From contig JAQWYK010000025.1 of NCBI GenBank assembly GCA_029254025.1, positions 27,955 to 91,954 of the forward strand: a stretch of DNA of 64,000 nt, given 5' to 3'. The position numbers and the translations under genes were made by a program. Source of the stretch: Crocinitomicaceae bacterium (GTDB lineage Bacteria > Bacteroidota > Bacteroidia > Flavobacteriales_D > Crocinitomicaceae). Each line of letters starts with the position of its first letter. Positions within the stretch are counted from its first letter, which is position 1. This document shows, one piece after another, positions 53,545 to 61,968 of this stretch. Under the pieces are notes generated by a model that did not search any database, was not told the DNA's origin, and saw nothing but the letters and a program-made list of their open reading frames with translations.

Positions 53545-56500
53545 TTACTGCTTCACAATTTCTACGATTTGAACCCCTGTATTGTGGTATACATGGATGA
53601 AATATACACCTCGCTCGACGTGAGATATATTCAATATATGTTGCTCAAACAAGTTTTCTGGACTTTGATAAACTAATCTACCTAATGCGTCACGAATCTC
53701 TAAGAATTGTACTTTTCCGCTCCAGTTGAGGGTCAATTCTCCATTTGTTGGATTCGGGAATACACTCAACTGTTCCGCATTGAAGAATTCCAAATCAGCG
53801 ACATCCACTATGTAACAGTCGGAAGTGTCAGTACAACTTCCACTTGTCACTATTACCGCATAGTTTCCAACGGTAGTAGCTGTGTAAGATGTTCCAATTG
53901 CTCCAATTATTGGTTGGTTGTTCGCATTACAATCAATCCACTGATAGGTAGCATTGGTTTGATTCGCAATAAGTGTAGAACCAGTTTGAGTAACAGTTAC
54001 ATCTAAGGTTTCTACCATTAAGTTTGTAACAATCATGCTATCACATCCATTGGTTGTTGTCAATACAGATGTCTGCGTTTGAGAAGTGTTTCCTGTCGAT
54101 CCATCCGGGAAGGTATAGGTATCACCAGTACAAATAATTGCATCAACTGTGGTAGAATAGTTGTCAAGAACGTTCAACGTAAGAACAACGACTGAGTCAC
54201 AACCCGCCTGGCTAGTGAATATTTGCGTGTAAGCACCAGCATTCGTTAACGTTAGTGCGCCAAAGATGTACGAATCACCAGCGCAAATTGTGGCTTGAGT
54301 AGTTTCGTTAAACCCTGGAACTACATCCAATGTCAATACCACGATAGAATCACATTCATTCAATGACGTAAATACTTCAGTGTAGGTTCCTGCCGCTGTC
54401 AATGTTTGTGTTCCAAATGAGAAGCTATCACCTGTACAAATCGTAGCCGCGTCGGTTTCATTGTAGGTTGTGTTCACTGTTAATGTCAGTACAACAGTTG
54501 AATCACACCCACCAATAGAAGTGAAAACCTCAGTGTAAGTTCCTGATGAAATCAGTGTTTGCGTTCCAAACAAGTAGCTATCACCCGCACAAATCGTAGC
54601 CGCGTCGATTTCGTTGTAGGATGAATTCACTGTTAATGTGAGCACAACAATTGAATCACATCCACCCATAGAAGTGAAAGCCTCCGTGTAAGTTCCTGAC
54701 GAAATCAGTGTTTGCGTTCCAAACATGTAGGTGTCACCCGCACAAATGATAGCAGCATCAGTTTCATTGAATCCAGTAACTTCTGATAGGGTTAATACAA
54801 CTGTAGAATCACATCCTCCGGCAGAAGTAAATATTTCTGTGTAGGTTCCACCAGATGTTAATGTCTGCGCTCCAAATAAGTATGTATCTCCAGTACAAAT
54901 TGTAGCTGCATCTGTTTCGTTAAATCCAGTAACTACATTCAATGTCAATACCACCGTAGAGTCACATCCGTCTAATGAGGTGAAAACTTCTGTATACGTT
55001 CCTGCAGTGGTTAATGTTTGCGTTCCAAAGATGTAAGTGTCACCTGAACAAATTGTAACTTGGTCTACTTCGTTGAATATTGGATTGACATCAAGAGTCA
55101 AAACAACCGTAGAGTCACATCCGTCTATTGAGGAGAAAACTTCCGTATAAGTTCCAGCAGTGTTTAACGTTTGTGTTCCAAAGAGGTAGGTATCACCTGC
55201 ACAAATAGTGGCAGCGTCAGTTTCGTTGAATATTTGATTCACTGTCACAACAATTTCTGCACAAGAACCCAGTGTAGTACATCCTCCTTCACCTCGAACG
55301 AAATAGGAAGTTGTTGAGTTTGGATTCACAACAATCGAGGCTCCATTACCTAAAGAGGTGCCTCCACAACTTCCTTCGTACCATTGCCAATCTGTGGCAT
55401 CATTCAGGTTTCCTCCTGTTACACTCAGCGCAGCAGAAGTTCCATTACAGATAGAAGTATTGCCAGAAGTGATTGCTATGTCAGGTTGAACGCATGAAGT
55501 AGCTATTTCAGAACAAATTTCTAAGGACCAAGCAGTTAATTGACCGCTGGTAGGAGTTGAAACATCAACTACTGTTAAAGTCCATACTCCTGTTGGGTCT
55601 TCACCAACAAATCCTGCAAGTGATCCAAAAGGTTGGTAAGTGTTGCCATCGGTAGGAGGGCATGGGATTGCAGCAGCAGCGGCATCATCATCAAAAGCTA
55701 TGTTAAAGTCATTATCATTTCCACATGACTGATTCATTAACGTAACACTTGTTCCAAACGGACTCGTCAATGTGAAAGTCAATTGACCAACGCGTCCATG
55801 TGTACCTTGAAGATGTGTAAGATTGACATCAAGAATGTTACCACTTGGAGGAACCGTAATCGTTGAAGTTATAGTTCCAGTGGTAGGTATGTTGATGGGA
55901 ATGTTGGTAGAGACATATTCAGTACAATTAGAAGTGGTAAAACTGAATTCTGTGGACCATAGAGAGGTTGCACAATTATTTGTATAACGCACTTTCCAGA
56001 AGTAAGTAGTTACTTGATTAAGGCCTGACGCAGTATAGGTAGGGAGTGTTAGTCCAGTTGCTTGATCTACTATTGAGGAGAATGCCGCATCGGTTGCGAT
56101 TTCAATTTCATAGGTAACACCACTTCCTACTCCAGCAGTCCAATTAAAGTTAGTTGGTATAGCTGTTCCGATTTCACCATTGGTAGGGCTGGTAAGAGTT
56201 ACAACCGCCGCATTACTACTTGATATTGTGAGTTCAACGTCTTGTGTTTTAGGTCCAGTTGTGCTGTTTCCTTCAATGGTTAGTATATAAGTTCCAGGAG
56301 TAGCTAAGTTGGTATTAGAAATGGTTAGTACGCTGATCCCAACTGGGGTTACAGGGTCAACACTAAAGCTAGATGTTGCGCCAGCAGGCACTCCGGTAAC
56401 GTTGAGAGTAACTGGATCATTATATCCGTCAATTGAACCAATGTCAACAGTGAAAGTGGCATCGTTTGGTTGGCACACCTCAACAATAGTAGGAGAAGCA

Positions 56501-58458
56501 GATAAAGTGTAATCGAAATTCAATTGAACAATTTCAAAATCATTATCTGAAATATCGAAGAAGGTACCAGCTTGTGAAATCACCATAATTCGAGCTGTGG
56601 TGGTCCCCACATTCGGCACTGATACATTGGCAAATCCTGTATTTGGAACGTCATCTGCCAACTGAGTCGGATAAGTAAGTCCGCCATCTGTGGATAAAAA
56701 TATATCGACATTTGAACAAGACACGGGAGCGACATCTGTGTTGGCAACATCCCATGTAACAGTTTCCGTTGTTGAGGCATTCCAAACTATACCCGTAGCA
56801 GAGGGATACAAAACGATAAATGGTCCTGAGTTTGCATCAGTAGAAACGGTTACATCCGCGAAATCATTACAACCAATAACGCCGAGTGGCTTATCACGGA
56901 CTGATAATCTAAAGTCCATGGTACGTGTTACGGTAGGTACTACTTCCCACGTAAATGGTCCGCCAGAAGCTAGCGAAGCTAAACTTGGAAAATAACGAGT
57001 AGGATCAACAGTTGGGGGGTTACTTCTAAAGTTTGGTCCACCGGTAGATGTACTTAAGGGGGGTTGAGTGCTCACTTCGTTGTCCATTTGTTCCCAACAA
57101 AATGTAAGAACATCACCGTCTGCATCAAAAGTCTGTGCGGTTAGTGCGAAAGGTGTTCCTGCAGGAACCGTCACATTTCCATTAGTAGCTAAAATCTGAG
57201 GAGCAGTGTTCGCAATTGAAGTAATTGCCGCACAACCTGTATTTGTGATCCGCGTCCCCATTTCTTGTAAACTAATACCATGAAAGTGATCATCACTATT
57301 ATTTTGAACATCAGGTGCACAAATTCCTGCATACCCCATAATAGTGCTCGCGCTTCCAGGTTCCATGGCAGTGGCATTGTTTCTATTGCAATTATTGTTT
57401 TGAGTATGATTTGCACCATATTGGTGTCCCATTTCGTGTGCTACATAGTCGATGTCAAATGGATCCCCAATTGGAGCACCAGAGCCTGTAACTCCTCGTG
57501 CTTTTTGTCCTCCAAAACAGATTACACCCAATCCCGCTAATCCTCCGCTGTTTGTTCCAAAAACGTGACCAATATCGTAATTCGCTGAACCAATCACATT
57601 ATCACACGTTGTTTGATTCTGGTTGATCATACTTCCTGGGGTTCCATTTGTGAATGGATCACTTGTTGTCGCTCCGTCATACACAATGAGGTCATTATTC
57701 GGGATAATGGTCATGGTAATTCCCAAGTCACGCTCGAATACTCCGTTAACTCTATTCATCGTAGTAACTTGTGCAGCTTGTGCCTGTGCTTTTGTTCCTC
57801 CTTGGAAATTTGTGTATTCCACAGTCGCGGCAACGGCAAGACGATATAAACGCATCTCGCAGGTTAAAAATGATTTCGGGGTGCCCAAATTAGACGGTTT
57901 TCCTGGTTTAGCAGTTACCGAGCATTCTTTTACCTTATCTGTTTGGAAATCATTACGCCTGTAAACGATATAAATATCATTATTTCCTTTAAATAGGGGG
58001 TCAATGTAATACGTTCCATCTTCAGGGGTGAAAATAATCGCGTGAAGCCCATGAGGCGTAACGTCCCATTTTACACTGTTACCAGTAACATTGTTATACC
58101 CGTTATAACTACGTATCATTGGAAATTTTGCTTTTAGCCCATCTGACATAGTGCTGTTTTCTTCTACAGTGTATTCATGAACCTCACCATTTGGATGAGG
58201 AAAACTAATTTTTCCAAGAAAACCTTTTGACGATAGTGTCGACTTCACACCAGCCAAGTCATTGATGATATTGCTTTCTTCAATGTTGTACACTAGAAAA
58301 TAAGATGCAGTGATCTGTGGATCACCAAGTCCTGCAACTGAATTGTAGTCAATTACTTGGGTTGGAAGATGAATTGTTTTGGTAATTTGACCAAACGAGA
58401 ATGTGTTTAACAACAAGAAAACAACCAATACCCATTTAGAGAGGAAATTGAATTTCAT
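53545..58458 (-). CDS. Type IX-secreted reprolysin-like metalloprotease with tandem repeats
   Basis: The 1637-aa protein has, in order: a signal peptide (about 1-22); a propeptide; a metzincin catalytic domain with HEMGHQYGANH (zinc ligands His341, His345, His351); Ig/FnIII-like modules; a proprotein-convertase P-domain (about 846-985, LTHLQGTHGRVGQLTFTL); eight 51-residue Cys-containing repeats (about 1077-1480); and a type A T9SS sorting domain starting FPNPTNGELTLNW. It is exported by Sec, crosses the outer membrane through the T9SS, and is probably attached to the surface or released. The substrate is unknown, but proteins or other polymers are expected. Confidence 0.92.
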   Translation of the reverse strand: MKFNFLSKWVLVVFLLLNTFSFGQITKTIHLPTQVIDYNSVAGLGDPQITASYFLVYNIEESNIINDLAGVKSTLSSKGFLGKISFPHPNGEVHEYTVEENSTMSDGLKAKFPMIRSYNGYNNVTGNSVKWDVTPHGLHAIIFTPEDGTYYIDPLFKGNNDIYIVYRRNDFQTDKVKECSVTAKPGKPSNLGTPKSFLTCEMRLYRLAVAATVEYTNFQGGTKAQAQAAQVTTMNRVNGVFERDLGITMTIIPNNDLIVYDGATTSDPFTNGTPGSMINQNQTTCDNVIGSANYDIGHVFGTNSGGLAGLGVICFGGQKARGVTGSGAPIGDPFDIDYVAHEMGHQYGANHTQNNNCNRNNATAMEPGSASTIMGYAGICAPDVQNNSDDHFHGISLQEMGTRITNTGCAAITSIANTAPQILATNGNVTVPAGTPFALTAQTFDADGDVLTFCWEQMDNEVSTQPPLSTSTGGPNFRSNPPTVDPTRYFPSLASLASGGPFTWEVVPTVTRTMDFRLSVRDKPLGVIGCNDFADVTVSTDANSGPFIVLYPSATGIVWNASTTETVTWDVANTDVAPVSCSNVDIFLSTDGGLTYPTQLADDVPNTGFANVSVPNVGTTTARIMVISQAGTFFDISDNDFEIVQLNFDYTLSASPTIVEVCQPNDATFTVDIGSIDGYNDPVTLNVTGVPAGATSSFSVDPVTPVGISVLTISNTNLATPGTYILTIEGNSTTGPKTQDVELTISSSNAAVVTLTSPTNGEIGTAIPTNFNWTAGVGSGVTYEIEIATDAAFSSIVDQATGLTLPTYTASGLNQVTTYFWKVRYTNNCATSLWSTEFSFTTSNCTEYVSTNIPINIPTTGTITSTITVPPSGNILDVNLTHLQGTHGRVGQLTFTLTSPFGTSVTLMNQSCGNDNDFNIAFDDDAAAAAIPCPPTDGNTYQPFGSLAGFVGEDPTGVWTLTVVDVSTPTSGQLTAWSLEICSEIATSCVQPDIAITSGNTSICNGTSAALSVTGGNLNDATDWQWYEGSCGGTSLGNGASIVVNPNSTTSYFVRGEGGCTTLGSCAEIVVTVNQIFNETDAATICAGDTYLFGTQTLNTAGTYTEVFSSIDGCDSTVVLTLDVNPIFNEVDQVTICSGDTYIFGTQTLTTAGTYTEVFTSLDGCDSTVVLTLNVVTGFNETDAATICTGDTYLFGAQTLTSGGTYTEIFTSAGGCDSTVVLTLSEVTGFNETDAAIICAGDTYMFGTQTLISSGTYTEAFTSMGGCDSIVVLTLTVNSSYNEIDAATICAGDSYLFGTQTLISSGTYTEVFTSIGGCDSTVVLTLTVNTTYNETDAATICTGDSFSFGTQTLTAAGTYTEVFTSLNECDSIVVLTLDVVPGFNETTQATICAGDSYIFGALTLTNAGAYTQIFTSQAGCDSVVVLTLNVLDNYSTTVDAIICTGDTYTFPDGSTGNTSQTQTSVLTTTNGCDSMIVTNLMVETLDVTVTQTGSTLIANQTNATYQWIDCNANNQPIIGAIGTSYTATTVGNYAVIVTSGSCTDTSDCYIVDVADLEFFNAEQLSVFPNPTNGELTLNWSGKVQFLEIRDALGRLVYQSPENLFEQHILNISHVERGVYFIHVYHNTGVQIVEIVKQ
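54013..55230 (-). repeat. Eight tandem repeats of about 153 bp inside the metalloprotease gene
   Basis: Each unit encodes about 51 residues patterned FNETDAATICAGDTYLFG, then QTL...G-TYTE-F-S--GCDS-VVLTL-V. Each holds two conserved Cys (IC and GCDS). Units 1-7 are regular. The eighth, nearest the C-terminus, is diverged. Units 4 and 5 are nearly identical in DNA, indicating recent duplication or gene conversion. The repeats probably form stacked Ig-like beta domains presenting the protease away from the cell surface. Confidence 0.9.
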
Positions 58459-58480
58459 AGTTTCATAAATTTTAGCATTC

Positions 58481-58512
58481 CAAATGTACAGAAACTAATC
58501 GGAATTACACAA
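58481..58512 (-). promoter_or_regulatory. Promoter for the T9SS metalloprotease
   Basis: On the minus strand TTG (58512-58510), 21 nt, then TACATTTG (58488-58481), 22 nt before the ATG at 58458. Confidence 0.6.
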
Positions 58513-58553
58513 TTTTGTTATTTAACATTAGATTTTTCTATTTTTACCTCTCA

Positions 58554-59246
58554 ATGAAAAAGATTACCATAGCTATCGATGGTTACTCATCTTGTGGGAA
58601 AAGCACTTTGGCTAAGGCTTTAGCAAAAGAACTTCATTATATTTATGTTGATTCAGGTGCGATGTATCGCGGAGTGGCGTTATATGCTTTGCGTAAGGAA
58701 TGGGTAACAAGTGACGGTGCTCGAGTTGATCAAATTGTGAAGCATTTAAGTGAAATTGATATTTCATTTGAACTCAATCCAGCCACTAAGTTGCCAGAAC
58801 TGATTTTGAATGGGGAGAATGTAGAATCCCAGATACGAACTTTGGATGTGTCGAATGTAGTTAGTTTTGTTGCACCTATCAAAGAAGTGCGTCATTACCT
58901 TGTAGATTTACAGCGAAAATTTGGCGAAAGAGGTGGTGTTGTAATGGATGGTAGAGACATAGGTTCAGTAGTTTTCCCAACCGCAGAATTGAAATTATTC
59001 ATTACGGCTTCTCCGGAAATAAGAGCTGAACGTCGTTTTAAAGAACTAAAAGCAAAAGAGGAAAATGTGTCGCTCGAAGAGGTGAAAGAAAATATAACTC
59101 TCCGTGATCACCTGGATTCAACGCGAGAAGAGAGTCCATTGGTGCAAACGCCGGATGCAATTGTAATTGACAATACAGATTTGACTCCACAGGAACAGTT
59201 AGAAGAAGCGCTGGAGTTGGTTGGAAGTTTAAACTCACAATTTTAA
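58554..59246 (+). CDS. cmk: (d)CMP kinase
   Basis: The 230-aa kinase phosphorylates CMP/dCMP with ATP. The P-loop is IAIDGYSSCGKSTLAKAL (about residues 5-22), followed by YVDSGAMYRGVAL and the nucleotide segment VVMDGRDIGSVVFPTAELK, with FITASPEIRAERR in the lid region. The ATG at 58554 directly precedes the first strand. It is divergent from the metalloprotease gene. A near-consensus TATTTTTA box lies at 58539-58546. Confidence 0.96.
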   Translation: MKKITIAIDGYSSCGKSTLAKALAKELHYIYVDSGAMYRGVALYALRKEWVTSDGARVDQIVKHLSEIDISFELNPATKLPELILNGENVESQIRTLDVSNVVSFVAPIKEVRHYLVDLQRKFGERGGVVMDGRDIGSVVFPTAELKLFITASPEIRAERRFKELKAKEENVSLEEVKENITLRDHLDSTREESPLVQTPDAIVIDNTDLTPQEQLEEALELVGSLNSQF

Positions 59247-59252
59247 TCACTC

Positions 59253-59296
59253 TTTTGAGTTTCTACTTTATGATTCCTCAATAAAGAAACTCAAAA
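59253..59296 (+). repeat. Inverted repeat spanning the cmk / helicase convergent junction
   Basis: TTTTGAGTTTC (59253-59263) is a perfect inverted repeat of GAAACTCAAAA (59286-59296). Inside it TTTAT (59267-59271) pairs with ATAAA (59281-59285), leaving a 3-nt bulge. The right arm lies in the last codons of the helicase gene. It may act as a bidirectional transcript end, but there is no classical T-tract. Confidence 0.55.
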
Positions 59297-61104
59297 ACAC
59301 TTTTGTACCCATTGATTCCCTCAATATAATCTAAAAACTGTCGGTAAAAATCATCATTCCCTAGTGTGGCGCTGTCGCCAATTACAACCAATTTCCGCTG
59401 TGCTCGGGTTAAAGCGACATTCATTCTTCTGTAATCCTTGAGAAAACCGATGGTTCCATTTTGATTGCTCCGCACCAAAGAAAGGATGATCATTTCATCT
59501 TCTTGTCCTTGGTAGGAGTCAATGGTGGAGGTGCGGATGTCCGGGAATAAGTTGTGTGCGCGTGCCACTTGACCTGCATACGGACTAATAAACGAAAGAC
59601 TTTTGAACTCATTTTTCCATTCAGGAAGTAGTTTGTGAATTACCTCTAATTCTTGGCCGTTGTGAATACCTCCGTCATCTTCTTTGGTTTCTACGAAGTC
59701 GGCTCCAGCGGTGTCTATGAATACTAAAGGGTCTTCTACATCTGAAGTTTCTTTAAAGGATTTCAACGCATTATCATAAAAATACTGAGAAGAAAACCCA
59801 ATGATTTCAGGCGGCATTCGGTATTGAATGGCAAGAAGGTGTTTGTCTAAGTTCGAATTAAACGCTTGTTCGAGTATCGAAATCGATAACCCTTCTTTTT
59901 CCGATTTTTCAGACAAAACAGTAGGAGGGAGCTGAAAAGGATCGCCAGCTAAGACCATTTTTTCTGCTAAATCCGCCCCCACCCACGCGAGTGGCTCTAA
60001 GCATTGCGCTGCTTCATCAAGGAAAAAGTAATCGAAATCAATGTCGTAAATTAATTTATCGCGCAAACCAATGGGGGTGCCAAGAACAACCTGCGCTTCT
60101 TTTAATTCGCGATGAAGATAAAGTTCGGATAGCTGCTGGATTTCGCCGCGTATGGCTTTTACTTCTTTGTGTAATAGGTTCCGTTGTTCGCGCTCTTCTT
60201 TTCCGAATTGTCTTTTGTATTGCCCAGCCATTCTTCGGTATTCATCGGCTCGAATGCGTAATTTCTTGAGTTGTTTTGCTAAGTCGGGTTGCGATAAAAT
60301 CCCTTCTGGTGTATACTTCCAAATGCTTTCTTTGGCTTTTAACGTATTCCCTAATCGTATAATTTTTAGTTCACTTTTTAAAAGTCCTTCGGCGAGGTGA
60401 TCAACGGCAGCATTACTAGGCGCAGCGACTACAATCTTTTTGTCTTGATTCACTAATTGATGAATGGCTTCAATCAGTGTAGTCGTCTTTCCTGTTCCTG
60501 GAGGACCATGTACAATCGTAATCAGTTGTTCACCGAGAATATGTTCTACAGTACTTTTTTGTGATGCGTTGAGGGCTTTGTTTATCCATGTTTTTACTTC
60601 TACTTTGGTCGATCGCGGAAGCGGTTGAATCCCGTGAATAATTTCAAATTTCTTGGAAAGTGATGGGTTTTCGTTTTTTTCTATCCGTTTGAGGATGCCG
60701 TGCATTTGATCAAACGACTTGGTGTCTGGGGTAAGTCGAATTCCGATGTTTTTGTTTTCAATAAAATCAGGGAAATCGTGGGTGTATAGGATGACTTCTC
60801 CTCTGTACTCACTTAACGAAATCAATGAGCCATTCACGTGTTCCCCTGATTCAGCATCGAATAAGGCAACAGGAACACCGCTTCGAAAAGAAGGATTTGA
60901 AATGGTATAGGAAAACGAAAGTTCCAACACAGGATAATCAGCAAAGCCAAAACGCCGTTTGTTGACATGTATCGGGTAGAGTAAAACCCCCTCACTGCGC
61001 AATTGCTTGTAATCGGAGCCTTTAGAAAGCCACTTCTGTTCTTGCTCGTGTTGCTCTATTTTTAACAGTCCACGAAGGCGCTGAATTTCGTCTGCTGTTG
61101 TCAT
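59278..61104 (-). CDS. UPF1/IGHMBP2-like SF1B helicase
   Basis: The 608-aa protein has an N-terminal OB-like domain and the SF1B motifs: Walker A GPPGTGKT (200-207), APSNAAVDHLAEGLL, FLDEAAQCLEP (Walker B DEAA), LAGDPFQLPPTVLS, IQYRMPPEIIGFSS, TIDSYQGQEDEMIILSLVRSN and MNVALTRAQRKLVVIGD. A helical stalk insertion (about 285-325) is rich in Arg/Glu. The group moves 5'-3' on RNA or DNA. It resembles DNA2/NAM7 helicases, and the bacterial role is unknown. A TACCTTTA box just upstream is a possible promoter. Confidence 0.92.
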   Translation of the reverse strand: MTTADEIQRLRGLLKIEQHEQEQKWLSKGSDYKQLRSEGVLLYPIHVNKRRFGFADYPVLELSFSYTISNPSFRSGVPVALFDAESGEHVNGSLISLSEYRGEVILYTHDFPDFIENKNIGIRLTPDTKSFDQMHGILKRIEKNENPSLSKKFEIIHGIQPLPRSTKVEVKTWINKALNASQKSTVEHILGEQLITIVHGPPGTGKTTTLIEAIHQLVNQDKKIVVAAPSNAAVDHLAEGLLKSELKIIRLGNTLKAKESIWKYTPEGILSQPDLAKQLKKLRIRADEYRRMAGQYKRQFGKEEREQRNLLHKEVKAIRGEIQQLSELYLHRELKEAQVVLGTPIGLRDKLIYDIDFDYFFLDEAAQCLEPLAWVGADLAEKMVLAGDPFQLPPTVLSEKSEKEGLSISILEQAFNSNLDKHLLAIQYRMPPEIIGFSSQYFYDNALKSFKETSDVEDPLVFIDTAGADFVETKEDDGGIHNGQELEVIHKLLPEWKNEFKSLSFISPYAGQVARAHNLFPDIRTSTIDSYQGQEDEMIILSLVRSNQNGTIGFLKDYRRMNVALTRAQRKLVVIGDSATLGNDDFYRQFLDYIEGINGYKSVFEFLY

Positions 61105-61262
61105 GGGTGTAAAGGTAGGAGTTTTTTAGTTTACAACTTAGAGTTCATAATTCTGTACAAAATGAAGAAGTACTGAATAAAATGAAGCTGCCGACTAGTA
61201 ATTCAACAGCTTTCCGTTTAAGAAACACTTAGGTCTGCGCTGGTCACTTGATCATCGGCACC

Positions 61263-61838
61263 TTATTTCGGTTTGAATACCGTATCGATTACTTGAATAA
61301 CTCCATTTGATTGATTCACATCTGCAATGGTAACTTTTGTTCTATTACCGTTTTCATCTGTGACGTAAATGTCTCCCCCTTTTTTCCAAAAGGTAAGTGT
61401 TCCTCCACTTACAGTTTTCATTTCAGCTTTCCCTTTATTTTTCTTAATGGCTGCTGAAACATCTTTTGCATTGAATTTGCCCGCAAGGACGTGATAAATC
61501 AATACAGCTGTCAATGTCCCTTTATTATCTTCTTTCAAAAGTGTTTCTGCATTACCGTCAGGAAGTTTATCGAATGCTGCATTGGTGACTGCAAATAAGC
61601 TAAAAGGCCCTTCGGATTGCAATTTCTCTACTAATCCTGCTGCTTTAACTGCTGCTACCAATGGAGTAAGATCTTTTGAGTTGAAAGCATTTTCAACAAT
61701 ATTTTTGGAGGGATACATGGCCGCACCACCCACTTCTACTGCTTTTTCTTTTTTCGCTGTTTGAGCGTGTCCTAAGTTTGGAGTGAATACGAAAGTAATT
61801 ACAGTTACTCTGATAAGTGTTAAATTTTTTAATTTCAT
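61263..61838 (-). CDS. Fasciclin-domain secreted protein
   Basis: The 191-aa product has a signal peptide (ending near GHAQT) and one FAS1 domain: NIVENAFNSKDLTPLVAAVKAAGLVEKL, GPFSLFAVTNAAFDKLP, LIYHVLAGKF and the C-terminal NGVIQVIDTVFKP. FAS1 domains mediate adhesion or matrix binding. It is probably periplasmic or surface-exposed. Confidence 0.93.
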   Translation of the reverse strand: MKLKNLTLIRVTVITFVFTPNLGHAQTAKKEKAVEVGGAAMYPSKNIVENAFNSKDLTPLVAAVKAAGLVEKLQSEGPFSLFAVTNAAFDKLPDGNAETLLKEDNKGTLTAVLIYHVLAGKFNAKDVSAAIKKNKGKAEMKTVSGGTLTFWKKGGDIYVTDENGNRTKVTIADVNQSNGVIQVIDTVFKPK

Positions 61839-61956
61839 CTCATTATTTATTTAATGGTTAAATTACTTACGCTCCATTTTCAATCTTGTATGGTTGATGA
61901 ACGAAATAGTGTTAACTATTTTTCAATTATGCAGGATATTCAGCGTTTTCACTCAG

Positions 61957-61964
61957 TAAATTTG
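61957..61964 (+). promoter_or_regulatory. -7 promoter box (TAAATTTG) 4 nt from the M23 peptidase ATG
   Basis: Exact TAnnTTTG match immediately before the start codon at 61969, implying a leaderless or nearly leaderless transcript. No -33 TTG is seen at the right spacing. Confidence 0.45.
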
Positions 61965-61968
61965 ATCC

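Noticed and set aside
54013..55230. Regularly spaced repeats that look array-like
   Set aside because: They are in-frame protein repeats of about 153 bp in the metalloprotease gene, not short palindromic repeats with unique spacers, so not CRISPR.
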